From Caldilineaceae bacterium (GTDB taxonomy: Bacteria > Chloroflexota > Anaerolineae > Caldilineales > Caldilineaceae), in contig JALHQH010000012.1 in the NCBI GenBank assembly GCA_022842065.1, forward strand, positions 124,001 through 188,000: a stretch of 64,000 bases of DNA, written 5' to 3'. Positions 17,962 to 27,739 of this stretch are shown one piece after another. Below the pieces are notes generated by a model. The model had not been told where the DNA came from and did not search any database. It saw nothing but the letters and a program-made list of their open reading frames with translations. Positions within the stretch are counted from its first letter, which is position 1; every line of letters starts with the position of its first letter. Position numbers and translations under genes: made by a program.

Positions 17962-18918
17962 ATGCGTAATTTTGAAAGACCACGGCAGCCCGGTGAATTG
18001 GGGCTGCGCTTGCTCATTTTGGCCCTAGCCGCACTCTTGTTGATGGCCTTACAGTTAACAGGGCAATTACAGACATTGCGGAGTGCGATTAGCGTTCTCA
18101 CGTCCCCGGCGCAATTGGGCGCAACGGGTGCGGCCAAAAATATCACAGACACAGTTAACTTTGTCTTACAGTTGCGCACGTTGCGGCAACGGGTGGCCGA
18201 GTTAGAAGAGATTAACTCTAGCCTGCGTTCGGAGGTCTTTCGGCTGAATGAAGTTGAACGCGAAAATGAACGGATGCGCTTGATCCTACGGTTTGCGGCA
18301 ACGAGCCCAGGGTTGGAGTTGCGAGGTGCCCAAGTCGTCGCCCGCGTGATCGGCCAGGAGAGCACCAACTTTCTGGATTATATCGAAGTTGACCTTGGGG
18401 CTACCCAGGGGATCGAAGTCGGTATGCCCGTCCTGACGGAACAGGGCTTGGTCGGGCGGATTAGCGAAGTGAACAATGTCACGGCCAAAGTGCTTTTGAT
18501 CACTGATCCGAGCAGTGGGGTTAACGCCATTCTCCAAAGCAGTCGGCTCAATGGTATGGTCGAAGGTGCCGCCGATGGCACACTGCTGATGGATCTGATT
18601 CCACAGGGGCCGGATTTCAGTGTGGGGGAAGCGGTCTTGACTTCCGGCTTAGGCCAACGCTTCCCCGCCGGGATTCCGATTGGCCAGGTGGTCGAGCGGC
18701 GCCAACGGGATATTGATATTTTTCAGCAAGCGGTCGTGGAGCCAAGCATTGATTTTAGCCGGCTGGAATTAGTCGCCATTGTGACCAATTTCAGCCCTGT
18801 GGAAAATCAACCAGCGTTGGAAGATCAAGGGGTAACGGATGGTTCGCTGCTGACGTCTACCCTAACGTCTACTCTGACGCCGACGATCACCCTTTCACCG
18901 ACACTCGCGGCACCATGA
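17962..18918 (+). CDS. mreC: Rod-shape determining protein MreC
   Basis: The 318-residue protein has one N-terminal membrane helix (about 8-30) and a coiled coil (about 65-105). Two extracytoplasmic beta-barrel domains follow, with GLVGRISEVNNVTAKVLLITDP and GEAVLTSGLGQRFPAGIPIGQV typical of MreC. It scaffolds the elongasome between MreB and PBP2. The C-terminus has an extra Thr/Pro-rich tail of about 30 residues, in the style of surface proteins of this organism. The stop overlaps the mreD start by 4 bp. Confidence 0.95.
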   Translation: MRNFERPRQPGELGLRLLILALAALLLMALQLTGQLQTLRSAISVLTSPAQLGATGAAKNITDTVNFVLQLRTLRQRVAELEEINSSLRSEVFRLNEVERENERMRLILRFAATSPGLELRGAQVVARVIGQESTNFLDYIEVDLGATQGIEVGMPVLTEQGLVGRISEVNNVTAKVLLITDPSSGVNAILQSSRLNGMVEGAADGTLLMDLIPQGPDFSVGEAVLTSGLGQRFPAGIPIGQVVERRQRDIDIFQQAVVEPSIDFSRLELVAIVTNFSPVENQPALEDQGVTDGSLLTSTLTSTLTPTITLSPTLAAP

Positions 18919-19463
18919 ACCGTAACCTTGTGTGGTATTATGCCATGCCAGTCATTGTGCTCTTTGCCGCGCTGTTGCAATCAACCGTCGCAACACGGTT
19001 AATCCTACGCGGTGTCAAACCCGATTTAGTCTTGATTGTAGTCGTGGTTGCGACCTTGATCTATGGGGGCAAAGCCGGACTTGGCTGGGCCTTTATCGGT
19101 GGGGTTGGGTTGGATCTCTTTAGTGGTGGTCCTTTTGGCTCGTCGAGTCTGGCCTTGCTGGCAGCGGCGCTGGTGGCCAGTGTTGGTCACCGTGTTCTTT
19201 CGCGTTTCCACCTGCTGGTGCCCTTAGGGGCCACCGCGTTGGGGACGCTACTCTATGGATTAGTCTATGTTGGGTTGTTAAATGGCTTGCGCACGTTGGC
19301 GCAGTTGCCGGTGCTAGAGGCTTTGGCCATTCCTAATCATACGCTGTCGCTCTGGCCGACCTTGCAAAGTGTGATTGTGCCGGCGCTCATTTACAACACA
19401 ACGATTGTTTTGTTCCTCACCCCTTTCTTGAATCGGGTGCCGGAGCATCAGGATATTTTGTAA
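18915..19463 (+). CDS. mreD: Rod-shape determining protein MreD
   Basis: The 182-residue protein is strongly hydrophobic with about five membrane helices. It contains the MreD-like segment GVKPDLVLIVVVVATLIYGGKAGLGW and then GLDLFSGGPFG. Primary sequence is poorly conserved in this family, so position between mreC (4-bp overlap) and PBP2 (3-bp gap) is strong support. It is part of the membrane elongasome. Confidence 0.93.
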   Translation: MNRNLVWYYAMPVIVLFAALLQSTVATRLILRGVKPDLVLIVVVVATLIYGGKAGLGWAFIGGVGLDLFSGGPFGSSSLALLAAALVASVGHRVLSRFHLLVPLGATALGTLLYGLVYVGLLNGLRTLAQLPVLEALAIPNHTLSLWPTLQSVIVPALIYNTTIVLFLTPFLNRVPEHQDIL

Positions 19464-19466
19464 GCT

Positions 19467-21641
19467 ATGTATGAACGTGAAACGGTACGCGACACCGGAT
19501 CGCTGGCGATGGTGCTTTTTCGCCTTGGGCTGATTGGGGCCTTTTTGCTCATCATCAGCCGTCTCTTTCTGCTCCAAATTGTGCAAGGCGAAGCCTTCCA
19601 GAGCGACGCGGCAGACAACCGCTATAAGTTGATCGAAGTGGCAGCCAAGCGCGGGGTCATCTATGACCGCAATGGGCAAATTCTGGTGCGCAATCAACCG
19701 AGTTTTGAGATCGCGATTGTGCCGGAAGATCTAACATCTGATGTGCTGGAGACCCCGCAAGATGAAGAAGCGGAAGAGATCGCAAATGTGCTGCGCATTT
19801 TAGGGGCTGACACTGATCCTAATGTTGCGCTTAATATCGCCGAGTTAATGTTTCGCCGTTTGGGCCGGGCTGACTATGCCGCTGCGGTCGAAGCGGCTGG
19901 GGTCGAGTTAACCTATAACCGAGTGTTAGCAAGCAGCGTGCTCGATATTGCCACGGATCAGTCCACCCCCGACGAACCGCAGTATATCGATCTGCCAGAT
20001 ATCTCGGTGCCCCTACCCTTACCCGGTCTGGTCGCATTGGTGCAATCACTGGTTACGTCACAGAAATTGGGTAATGCCTCGCAGCCCATTTCGATTCTGG
20101 CGCTGGTTGATCGGATTAAAGCGCTGGAAGTAGAGGAAGAGAGCTATCGCCTGCCCAGTGTGCGGGTCTTGCAGGTGCCGGCGCGCCGCTATGTGCATCA
20201 AGAGCTGTTGAGCCACACGCTTGGTTTTATGGGGCCAATCCCACGCGAAGCGAGCGAGCGCTACCAAGCACTGGGTTATACCAACCTGAGTGAGCGGGTT
20301 GGTTATAGTGGCTTGGAATATGCTTATCAGAAAGAGTTGCGCGGGGTACCGGGCTATCGTTACATGGAAAAAGATATTCTCGGGCGCGAGATTCGGACGG
20401 TAGGGGAAGTGATTGAACCGGTGCCTGGTTCTAATCTGATTTTGAATATTGATCGGCGATTGCAGGGAGTCATGCATGAAACTTTGCAGGCAAAGTTGGA
20501 CGAAGTTGAGGCGCAGTGGGGGGTGACCATCGCCATGAACCCCAAAACAGGGGCCATTCTGGGCTTGGTGAGTTTGCCTTCCTTTGACAATAATGTCTTT
20601 GCTGAGCGGATTGATATTGTTGCTTACCAGAAGTTGGTCGATGATGAACGGTTGCCGTTGATCAACTATGCGATTGGCGGTCTCTATCCCCCTGGCTCTA
20701 CCTTTAAGATGGTGACGGCCTTAGGCGCGCTTATGGAAGGGATCATTACGCCGGAGACAACGATTGTGGATGCTGGGCCGATTTATCTGCCCAATCAATT
20801 TTTTCCCAATGATCTGTCGCAGGCCCAACGCTTTGTGAGCTGGAATCATCTGCGCGGTATTGTACATGGTGCAATGACCATTCAGGATGGACTGGCCCTT
20901 TCCAATGACATTTTCTTTTATTGGATCGGCGGTGGTTATCCACCGGCCAAATTTCGGGGCTTAACCAACAAACAATTTGTGCATTGGTCGGAGCTGATGG
21001 GCTATGGTTTTACCACCGGGATTGATATTCCCGGCGAAGTGGGGGCCATCTTACCCGACGACCAATGGAAACGCCAGCTCTATGCGGAAAGCTGGACCAC
21101 GGGTGATAGTTATAATATGTCGATTGGCCAGGGGTTTGTGCTCGCCACGCCGTTGCAGGTACTGGTGAGCGCGGCGGCGGTTGCGAATGGCGGCACGGTC
21201 TATGAGCCGCAGATCGTTTATCAGATCACCGATGCCAATGGCGGGTTGCAGCGTGACTTTACGCCCAAAGTTGTGCGCCAACTGCCGGCTAGCCCCGAAG
21301 CAATTCGTACTGTGCAAGAGGGCATGTGGGCGGTGGTTAACAGCGACCGTGGAACGGGCATTGCGGCGCAGATAGAAGGCATTACCATGGCCGGCAAAAC
21401 CGGCACTGCCGAATATTGTGACGTGGTGCCAAAAGAAGACAACCCCGAGGAGTTGGATTGCCGGCGTAATGAAAATGATTACTTGCCAACCCACGCCTGG
21501 TATGTAGGGTATGGTCCTTATGAAGATCCAGAGATCGCGATTGTGACTTTTGTCTACGACGGCGGTGAAGGCTCAGCGGTTGCACTGCCGGTGACGAAGA
21601 CAATTTTTGAGGCATATTTTAATGAGCTATATCCAAGATAG
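19467..21641 (+). CDS. mrdA: Penicillin-binding protein 2 (elongation transpeptidase)
   Basis: The 724-residue protein has a short cytoplasmic tail, a membrane anchor (about 16-38) and a class B PBP pedestal (RGVIYDRNGQILVRN). An insert rich in acidic residues follows, then a transpeptidase domain. Active-site motifs are STFK (Ser near 410, in PPGSTFKM), SND (near 479) and KTG (near 643, AGKTGTAEY). It cross-links peptidoglycan during cell elongation together with RodA, encoded downstream. At about 725 residues it is longer than the usual 620-650, mainly through the insert at residues about 85-230. Confidence 0.94.
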   Translation: MYERETVRDTGSLAMVLFRLGLIGAFLLIISRLFLLQIVQGEAFQSDAADNRYKLIEVAAKRGVIYDRNGQILVRNQPSFEIAIVPEDLTSDVLETPQDEEAEEIANVLRILGADTDPNVALNIAELMFRRLGRADYAAAVEAAGVELTYNRVLASSVLDIATDQSTPDEPQYIDLPDISVPLPLPGLVALVQSLVTSQKLGNASQPISILALVDRIKALEVEEESYRLPSVRVLQVPARRYVHQELLSHTLGFMGPIPREASERYQALGYTNLSERVGYSGLEYAYQKELRGVPGYRYMEKDILGREIRTVGEVIEPVPGSNLILNIDRRLQGVMHETLQAKLDEVEAQWGVTIAMNPKTGAILGLVSLPSFDNNVFAERIDIVAYQKLVDDERLPLINYAIGGLYPPGSTFKMVTALGALMEGIITPETTIVDAGPIYLPNQFFPNDLSQAQRFVSWNHLRGIVHGAMTIQDGLALSNDIFFYWIGGGYPPAKFRGLTNKQFVHWSELMGYGFTTGIDIPGEVGAILPDDQWKRQLYAESWTTGDSYNMSIGQGFVLATPLQVLVSAAAVANGGTVYEPQIVYQITDANGGLQRDFTPKVVRQLPASPEAIRTVQEGMWAVVNSDRGTGIAAQIEGITMAGKTGTAEYCDVVPKEDNPEELDCRRNENDYLPTHAWYVGYGPYEDPEIAIVTFVYDGGEGSAVALPVTKTIFEAYFNELYPR

Positions 21642-21698
21642 CGCGAATTTTACTTAATCCCATCAAGTAAACGCACAATCACGAAAGCAGGTTAGTGA

Positions 21699-22739
21699 AT
21701 GCCGATATTGGGTAAGGGGCGTAACCCTTTTCAGGCCACCCAGCAGAACGGTGAACAAGTGGATGCTGTTCGCTCTAAGATTGCTTCCTTGATGGATGGG
21801 GTGACCGAGCGTGGCAACAATCCGCAAGGGGCTACTGCGCGCCCGGACGCTGCCCCAGAACCCACACCGCCAACTGCCGATGACGCACCAAGCTGGCCAC
21901 GCCCCTATCCCAGTGTTCCAGTCGGCGGTATCACGGCCCCGCCTTTCAGTGAACAAACGGCAGGGGTGCCTGCTATCGAAGAACCTGCACTAATGGCGAC
22001 CGGACTCGTCAACATTAAGGGTCGCGCTGGTGCGATTTTGATTGAAATCGGCAATGGTCCGTGGCCGCAACTGTTTGCCACCTTAACCGAGCGGTTGGCC
22101 AGTGCCGGCAACTTTTTTCGCAACGGCAAAGCTGCATTGGCCGTAGACGCGCGCCCAATGGCCGAAGCAGAGTTACGCCAGGTGGTAGCCCTCTTAGCCG
22201 GGTATGCCTTGGAACTGGCGCTGATTAAGACCACCGCGCCAGAGACCTTTCAGGTGGCGTTGGCGTTGGGGTTGGCGGCGCAATTGGAGAGTGCCGATGG
22301 GCAACCAACCGCGAGCGCGCAACCGGCCCTGGCCAATCTGTCCGAGGAGCAGCACTTTGTTTACTGTGGTCATTTGCGGGCTGGGCAGGTTCTGCAACGT
22401 CGCGAGCACATTATTGTGGTCGGGGATGTCAATCCAGGGGCAACGATTATCAGTGATGGTGATATCCTGGTTTGGGGCCATCTGCGCGGCGTTGCCCATG
22501 CCGGGAATGGGGGTGACCTGCGCGCGGTGATTGTCGCGCTTGATCTGACGCCCGTTCAACTGCGCGTTGCCGATTTTATTGCGATTGCGCCGGAACCAAA
22601 AGAGAAGCGTGGCTGGGGACGTAATCGTTCTCCGGCAAAACAGCCGGAGATTGCCTACCTGGCCCATGAGCAAATTGTTGTTGAACCATGGGATGCGAGT
22701 AAGTTTGGGGGCATTGCCTCTTTTCGGCGTAAATTATAA
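21699..22739 (+). CDS. minC: Septum site-determining protein MinC
   Basis: The 346-residue protein has a Pro-rich N-terminal extension (about 1-100). A MinC N-domain-like region follows (about 105-200). The conserved C-terminal beta-helix domain (about 225-345) has GHLRAGQ, VVGDVNPGATI, GDILVWGHLRGVAHAG and RAVIVALDL. MinC blocks FtsZ assembly when recruited by MinD. The extension beyond the usual length of about 230 residues is disordered by appearance. It sits 57 bp after PBP2. Confidence 0.92.
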   Translation: MPILGKGRNPFQATQQNGEQVDAVRSKIASLMDGVTERGNNPQGATARPDAAPEPTPPTADDAPSWPRPYPSVPVGGITAPPFSEQTAGVPAIEEPALMATGLVNIKGRAGAILIEIGNGPWPQLFATLTERLASAGNFFRNGKAALAVDARPMAEAELRQVVALLAGYALELALIKTTAPETFQVALALGLAAQLESADGQPTASAQPALANLSEEQHFVYCGHLRAGQVLQRREHIIVVGDVNPGATIISDGDILVWGHLRGVAHAGNGGDLRAVIVALDLTPVQLRVADFIAIAPEPKEKRGWGRNRSPAKQPEIAYLAHEQIVVEPWDASKFGGIASFRRKL

Positions 22740-22899
22740 TCGCTAGGTAAATAATTAATGAAGAACAATTAATTGAAAATGGTTAACGGTTATATCATTA
22801 ATGATTAAGGCGGCTTTGGCACTACTCAATCAGCCAATCTGTGGCTCTTGGGGTCAAAACGCGTGATCACAGCGCAAAAAAATAGAATGATAAATTAGT

Positions 22900-23691
22900 A
22901 TGGCTGGCACCATTGTAACGATTACCTCCGGCAAAGGGGGCGTGGGCAAAACCACTACCACATCGAATCTCGCTGCTGCACTTGCCCAGGCCGGCCGCCG
23001 CGTCGTTGCCGTGGATGCGGATATCGGTTTACGCAATTTGGATCTGGTAATGGGCTTGGAGAACCGCATCGTTTACGATTTGGTCGATGTGGTGGAAGGA
23101 CGCTGTGAATTACACCAGGCATTGGTGCGGGATACAAGAGCCAAATTTCTCTACTTGCTGCCGGCTGCCCAGACGCGTGACAAGTCTGAAGTCAGCATCG
23201 AACAGATGATGGATCTCTGTAATACGCTGCGCCAGGGGGCTGACTATGTGTTGATCGATTCGCCGGCTGGGATTGAGCATGGTTTTCAGACCGCCATTGC
23301 ACCGGCCGATCTGGTGCTGATTGTCACAACTTCAGATGTTAGTGCCTTGCGGGATGCCGATAAGGTGATCTACTTGCTGGAGCGAGATTGGAAACGACCG
23401 CCAGGGCTCGTGCTCAACCGCTACAATCTGGATCTGGTGCGGCGTGGCGAGATGCGCGATATCGACGATGTCCTCGATATTCTCTCGATCGATTTGTTAG
23501 GCGTTGTGCCGGAAGATAGTAATATCCTTTTGAGCACCGATCGCGGGATGCCGGCGGTCTTTAACCGGCGGCTTTATATCCGCAAAGCCTACCGTAATAT
23601 TGCCCAACGGTTGATGGGCAACAACGTGCCGTTAATGAACTTCCGGCCAAGCCTGTGGGCACGACTCTGGCTGCGGCTGTTTGATCGTTAG
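22900..23691 (+). CDS. minD: Septum site-determining ATPase MinD
   Basis: The 263-residue protein has the deviant Walker A SGKGGVGKTTTT (about 9-20), the switch region VDADIGLRNLDLVMGLE and LIDSPAGIE. The C-terminal amphipathic membrane-targeting helix SLWARLWLRLF is present. MinD binds membrane in its ATP form and recruits MinC. No minE gene follows, so the spatial regulator of the system is not apparent in this window. The 160-bp gap before it is AT-rich and could hold its own promoter. Confidence 0.96.
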   Translation: MAGTIVTITSGKGGVGKTTTTSNLAAALAQAGRRVVAVDADIGLRNLDLVMGLENRIVYDLVDVVEGRCELHQALVRDTRAKFLYLLPAAQTRDKSEVSIEQMMDLCNTLRQGADYVLIDSPAGIEHGFQTAIAPADLVLIVTTSDVSALRDADKVIYLLERDWKRPPGLVLNRYNLDLVRRGEMRDIDDVLDILSIDLLGVVPEDSNILLSTDRGMPAVFNRRLYIRKAYRNIAQRLMGNNVPLMNFRPSLWARLWLRLFDR

Positions 23692-23767
23692 TGCGCAATT
23701 GTTTACGTGAGAACTTACGCCACTATCACCAAGTTTGCGTAAGTCGTATAAGGGTTAGAGAACGGTT

Positions 23768-24928
23768 ATGATTGATCGACAGAGTTCATGGCGCAACTTT
23801 GACTGGGTGCTTTTCCTTGTGATAGTTGTACTTTGTTTGACTAGTGTTGGTATGATCTATAGTGCGACTTTTAGTACGGAGGAGCTAACCGATTACTGGG
23901 TGCGGCAACTGATTTGGACGGTAGCCGGCTTGGTTGCCCTGTTGGTGGCGGCGGCGATTGATTATCGTAATCTAGAAATGTTGGCGCTGCCGGCCTTTTT
24001 GCTTTTTGTCGGTTCATTGGTTGCGGTTGATCTCTTTGGCGTGAGCCAAAACGGCTCGCAGCGCTGGCTTAATGTTGGTTCTACGCTGGTACAGCCAACC
24101 GAAGCTGGTAAATTTCTCTTGATTATTTTTTTGGCCTGGTACCTGAGTTGGTACCGGGAGTACATGGATCGGCTGCCCTATCTGCTGATTGCGTTGGTGC
24201 TTTTACTGGGGCCGCTCTTTCTGATTTATCGCCAACCCAATTTAGGCATGACGATCACCTATGCGTTTATTGGTGGCGTCTTGATTTTAGTTAGTGGGAT
24301 TCGTTACTGGCAATTAGCGTTGCTGGGTGGGGTGGCGGCGATTGGGATTCCCATCTTTGGGATCACCCTCAGCGAGTATATGGTTGCGCGTCTCTGTATC
24401 TTCCTCAGCCCGGAGAGTATTACTTTGTTGGGCCGTTACTACAACCCATTGCCGCCGGAATGTACGGATGCCCAGGCTTTTCAAGATGCGGTTTATAATG
24501 TACAGCAGGCGTTGATCGCGGTCGGCTCTGGTGATTGGTTGGGGCAGGGCTGGGCGCACGGTAGCCAGAATCAGAATCATTTTCTGCGGGTGCGTCACAC
24601 CGACTTTCTTTTTAGTGTGATTGCCGAAGAGTTGGGGTTGATCGGTTCTGCCTTGATCCTGTTGCTACTCTTCTTTGTCGTCTGGCGACTGCTCAACATT
24701 GCGGAAAAAGCGCAGGATCAATTTGGTCGCCTGCTTGCCACCGGGGTGGCGGCGATTATCTTCTTCCAAACCTGTACCAATGTGGGGATGAACATTGGCT
24801 TAATGCCCGTTACTGGGTTGACGCTACCCTTTATCAGCTATGGAGGCAGCAGTCTACTTTCCATGATGTTTGCGATTGGATTGGCGCAAAGCGTGGTAAT
24901 GCGTCACCGCAAGATTGAATTTCTATAA
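23768..24928 (+). CDS. rodA: RodA-type SEDS peptidoglycan glycosyltransferase
   Basis: The 386-residue polytopic protein has about ten helices and the SEDS signatures KFLLIIFLAWYLS, RQPNLGMTITYAF, HTDFLFSVIAEELG and LTLPFISYGGSSLL. SEDS proteins polymerise lipid II into glycan strands and pair with a class B PBP. With PBP2 and mreBCD in the same operon, this is most likely RodA rather than FtsW. A short inverted repeat (ACTTACGC/GCGTAAGT, 23713-23744) lies in its leader. Confidence 0.92.
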   Translation: MIDRQSSWRNFDWVLFLVIVVLCLTSVGMIYSATFSTEELTDYWVRQLIWTVAGLVALLVAAAIDYRNLEMLALPAFLLFVGSLVAVDLFGVSQNGSQRWLNVGSTLVQPTEAGKFLLIIFLAWYLSWYREYMDRLPYLLIALVLLLGPLFLIYRQPNLGMTITYAFIGGVLILVSGIRYWQLALLGGVAAIGIPIFGITLSEYMVARLCIFLSPESITLLGRYYNPLPPECTDAQAFQDAVYNVQQALIAVGSGDWLGQGWAHGSQNQNHFLRVRHTDFLFSVIAEELGLIGSALILLLLFFVVWRLLNIAEKAQDQFGRLLATGVAAIIFFQTCTNVGMNIGLMPVTGLTLPFISYGGSSLLSMMFAIGLAQSVVMRHRKIEFL

Positions 24929-24986
24929 TTTCCAGCCAAGCGGCACGCGCACCAGCCAGGGTAGATCTTTGGCTGGTACACCTGCT

Positions 24987-26261
24987 TTACTGCCTTGCAT
25001 CGAGCACTTCGCGTACCTTTTGGGCGAGTGCGGTGGGTGAAAATGGTCTGTGAATAAAGGCGCTTTGGTTATTGACGATGGTGTGGCGGACAACCGCATC
25101 GTCGATGTAGCCACTCACAAAGAGGACTGTCAACAAAATGTCTTCGCCAATCAGACGATTGAGCATCTTTTCAATCGTGGCAACCACTTCATTCAGGTCT
25201 ATGATCTTGGGTTCTAGCATCTGCTTACGACTGAAGGCAAGCAGTTGGCGTGTCAATGCCGTTGCACGCTCGCCGGCATGGCGGATATTGGTAACGAATG
25301 TACGGTTACGGTCATCAGCGGGAAACTTGACTAACAGCAAGTCACTATAGCCGGTAATCACGGTGAGCAGATTGTTAAAATCATGGGCTACCCTGCCCGC
25401 TAGTTGACCAATCGCCTCCATCTTTTGTGATTGACGCAACTGTTCTTCTAACTGCACGCGTTCGGTAATATCCTGCACCGTGCCAACAATCCGCACTAAG
25501 TGCCCTGTTTCATCATACGTACCCTGCCCCCGGTGTGCAACCCAACGAAGCTCATCATCGGGGCGGACGATGCGAAATTCAGCGACATAGTTTTCTTGAT
25601 TGAAGAGTGCTTCTTCCAACGTTTGAACCGTACGCGCGGCATCCTCAGGGTGAATTAAGTGCGCAAAGTCCTCGATTGTTTCCCCAAAATGGTGAACCCC
25701 AAAAATTGCTTTGCATTCGGCGGACCAAAATAGCGAATTTGTCGCGGCGACCCACTCCCATACCCCCATGCGTGCCGCGCCTAGCGCCATCTGTAGCCGC
25801 TCTTCGCTGGTATGTAGTGCCTGTTCTGCGCCTTTGCGCTCTGTAATATCACGCAGAATGACCGTAAAGAACAGGCGGTCGGCCACTGTCAATTTGGCAA
25901 TCGACGCTTTAATCGGGAATTCCTCTCCCCATCGGCGCGTTGACCGAAAATCTCAACCGGGTAGCCCATGGCCCGTGTTGTCGTTGTGCCATGGGCAAAG
26001 GCGCGCATGAGCAGCGCGAAAGCGCATGGGAATAAAGGATTCCAGCGCTTTGCCCATTACCTCCGTGGCACGATAGCGAAACATCCGTTCGGCGGCGGGG
26101 TTAAAGAGGAGAATAGAATCCCTTTCATCAGTGACAATAATTACATCTAATGCCGAGGCGATAATAATGCCGAGGCGATAATGCTGTTTAACAGCAACTC
26201 GTTTTCGCACTGTTGCTGCTGCGCTTGGCTTGTTGATTGGGATGGGAGGGGGTGTGCCCAA
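24987..26261 (-). pseudogene. Decayed PAS-PAS histidine kinase
   Basis: Reading right to left, a PAS domain begins near 26200 (SALDVIIVTDERDS). It loses frame near 26015 and again near 25935: the conserved RAMGYPVEIFG stretch is in a second frame and the following FPIKASIAKL in a third. From 25892 the frame is open through a second PAS/PAC and a HisKA box (RVAHDFNNLLTVITGYS). At RLIGEDILLTVL it jumps directly to the end of a receiver domain (FVSGYIDDAVV...FSPTALAQKVREVLD). The whole HATPase domain and most of the receiver are therefore missing, and no kinase activity is possible. A 17-bp tandem duplication (26149-26182) adds to the decay. It converges on rodA. Confidence 0.82.
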
Positions 26262-26533
26262 CTGCTGTGCTGACTAATCAAATCTACTGAAATTGCTGAC
26301 ACCTTTTTGCGATCCTGGCTGGCGGAGTTTTCGCCATTGAATGTGTTGTGCGACTAACCGCGCGGCATGCTTGTGTGGTAACATGATGCGCTGCCACCTG
26401 ACATACTCGGTATGTACTATCTTAGCACAAAAAACGTACAACTGCGCCCGATTTTTGTCTGATATTTGTACAGGTTTTCTCGGCAAGCGCAGTTGTATCA
26501 ATTTGCGCGAGCAGGCTATCTGCGCACAAGGAC

Positions 26534-27526
26534 TCAGCCTTGCAGGATCGTTTCGATCTGTTGCAACGTTTCTGGGGTAAAGGTGGCATTCTCTAGCGCG
26601 GCGACGCCATCTTCAACCTGTGCTACTTTGCTGGCCCCGATCAGCGCCGAAGTGACTTGCTCATGGCGCAACACCCAAGCCAACGCCATTTGTGCCAGCG
26701 TTTGGCCGCGTGCTTGCGCCAGTGTGTTAAGTTGGGTCACCTTGCGCAACTTATCATCGGTAATCTGAGCCGGCTTGAGAAAGCCATGGGCCTTGGCGGC
26801 GCGCGAATCTTCTGGAATGCCAACGAGATATTTGTCGGTCAGCAAGCCTTGCGCCAGGGGTGAAAAGACGATGCAGCCGATGCCCTCTTCACCGAGTGTC
26901 GTCAGCAATCCCTCTTCGACCCGGCGGTTAAACATGTTGTAGGAAGGTTGGTGGATTAAACACGGCGTACCCAGATCGCGCAGGATGGCGGCCGCCGCGC
27001 GCGTCTGTTCCGGCGTGTAGTTGGAAACGCCCACATAGAGCGCCCGGCCACTGCGGACAATGTAATCGAGCGCGCCCATCGTCTCCTCCAGTGGTGTCTG
27101 CACATCCGGGCGATGGTGGTAGAAGATATCGACGTACTCCAACCCCATACGCCGCAAACTTTGATCGAGGCTGGCCACCAGATATTTGCGCGAACCCCAG
27201 TCGCCATAGGGGCCAGTCCACATACTATAGCCGGCCTTGGAGGAGATGATCAGCTCATCCCGATAGGGGCGCAGATCCTGCTGCAAGATCCGCCCAAAGG
27301 TCTCTTCCGCCGAGCCAGGGGGCGGCCCATAGTTATTGGCCAGGTCAAAGTGAGTGATGCCCAGGTCGAAGGCGCGGCGCAGGATGGCGCGGCCATTCTC
27401 CAGCCGGTCCACCCCCCCAAAGTTATGCCACAGGCCCAGGGAGATGGCGGGTAGTTTGAGTCCGCTGCGGCCAGTGCGGTTGTAGCGCATGGTGGCGTAG
27501 CGGGTGTCGGCGGGTAGGTAGGTCAT
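26534..27526 (-). CDS. Aldo/keto reductase, YghZ/MgrA type
   Basis: The 330-residue protein is a full aldo/keto reductase TIM barrel. It shows FDLANNYGPPPGSAEETFG (catalytic Asp and Tyr), KAGYSMWTGPYGDWGSRKYL, the substrate His in DIFYHHRPD and FSPLAQGLLTDKY. The extended loops match L-glyceraldehyde-3-phosphate reductase/Kv-beta-like members, which use NADPH to reduce aldehydes. The ATG at 27526 is chosen for its GAAAGGA ribosome binding site; upstream codons in frame are low-complexity. The neighbours give no pathway. Confidence 0.9.
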   Translation of the reverse strand: MTYLPADTRYATMRYNRTGRSGLKLPAISLGLWHNFGGVDRLENGRAILRRAFDLGITHFDLANNYGPPPGSAEETFGRILQQDLRPYRDELIISSKAGYSMWTGPYGDWGSRKYLVASLDQSLRRMGLEYVDIFYHHRPDVQTPLEETMGALDYIVRSGRALYVGVSNYTPEQTRAAAAILRDLGTPCLIHQPSYNMFNRRVEEGLLTTLGEEGIGCIVFSPLAQGLLTDKYLVGIPEDSRAAKAHGFLKPAQITDDKLRKVTQLNTLAQARGQTLAQMALAWVLRHEQVTSALIGASKVAQVEDGVAALENATFTPETLQQIETILQG

Positions 27527-27679
27527 GGGTTGGTCCTTTCGGTATGTGAATGGGAAGTAGGGATTGGGGTTATTATCGCGGGGATGGGGGGGAATGTAAA
27601 GGTGGCGGGGTAGAGACGCGGATGTGGGTGGCGCGGATAGGGGAGGAAGACGCAGATAGAGGGGACGCAGATAGGGGGA

Positions 27680-27739
27680 GGTAGAGACACAGAGGTAGGT
27701 AAAAAATTTTGTCTGCGCTCCTACCTCCGCGTCTCTACC
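27680..27739. repeat. 20-bp imperfect inverted repeat at the end of the GxxExxY gene
   Basis: GGTAGAGACACAGAGGTAGG at 27680-27699 pairs with CCTACCTCCGCGTCTCTACC at 27720-27739 with two mismatches and a 20-nt A/T-rich loop. It overlaps the last codons of the upstream minus-strand gene and resembles a terminator (AAAAAATTTT in the loop). The flanking 27600-27680 carries several GACGCAGATA-like repeats. Confidence 0.6.
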
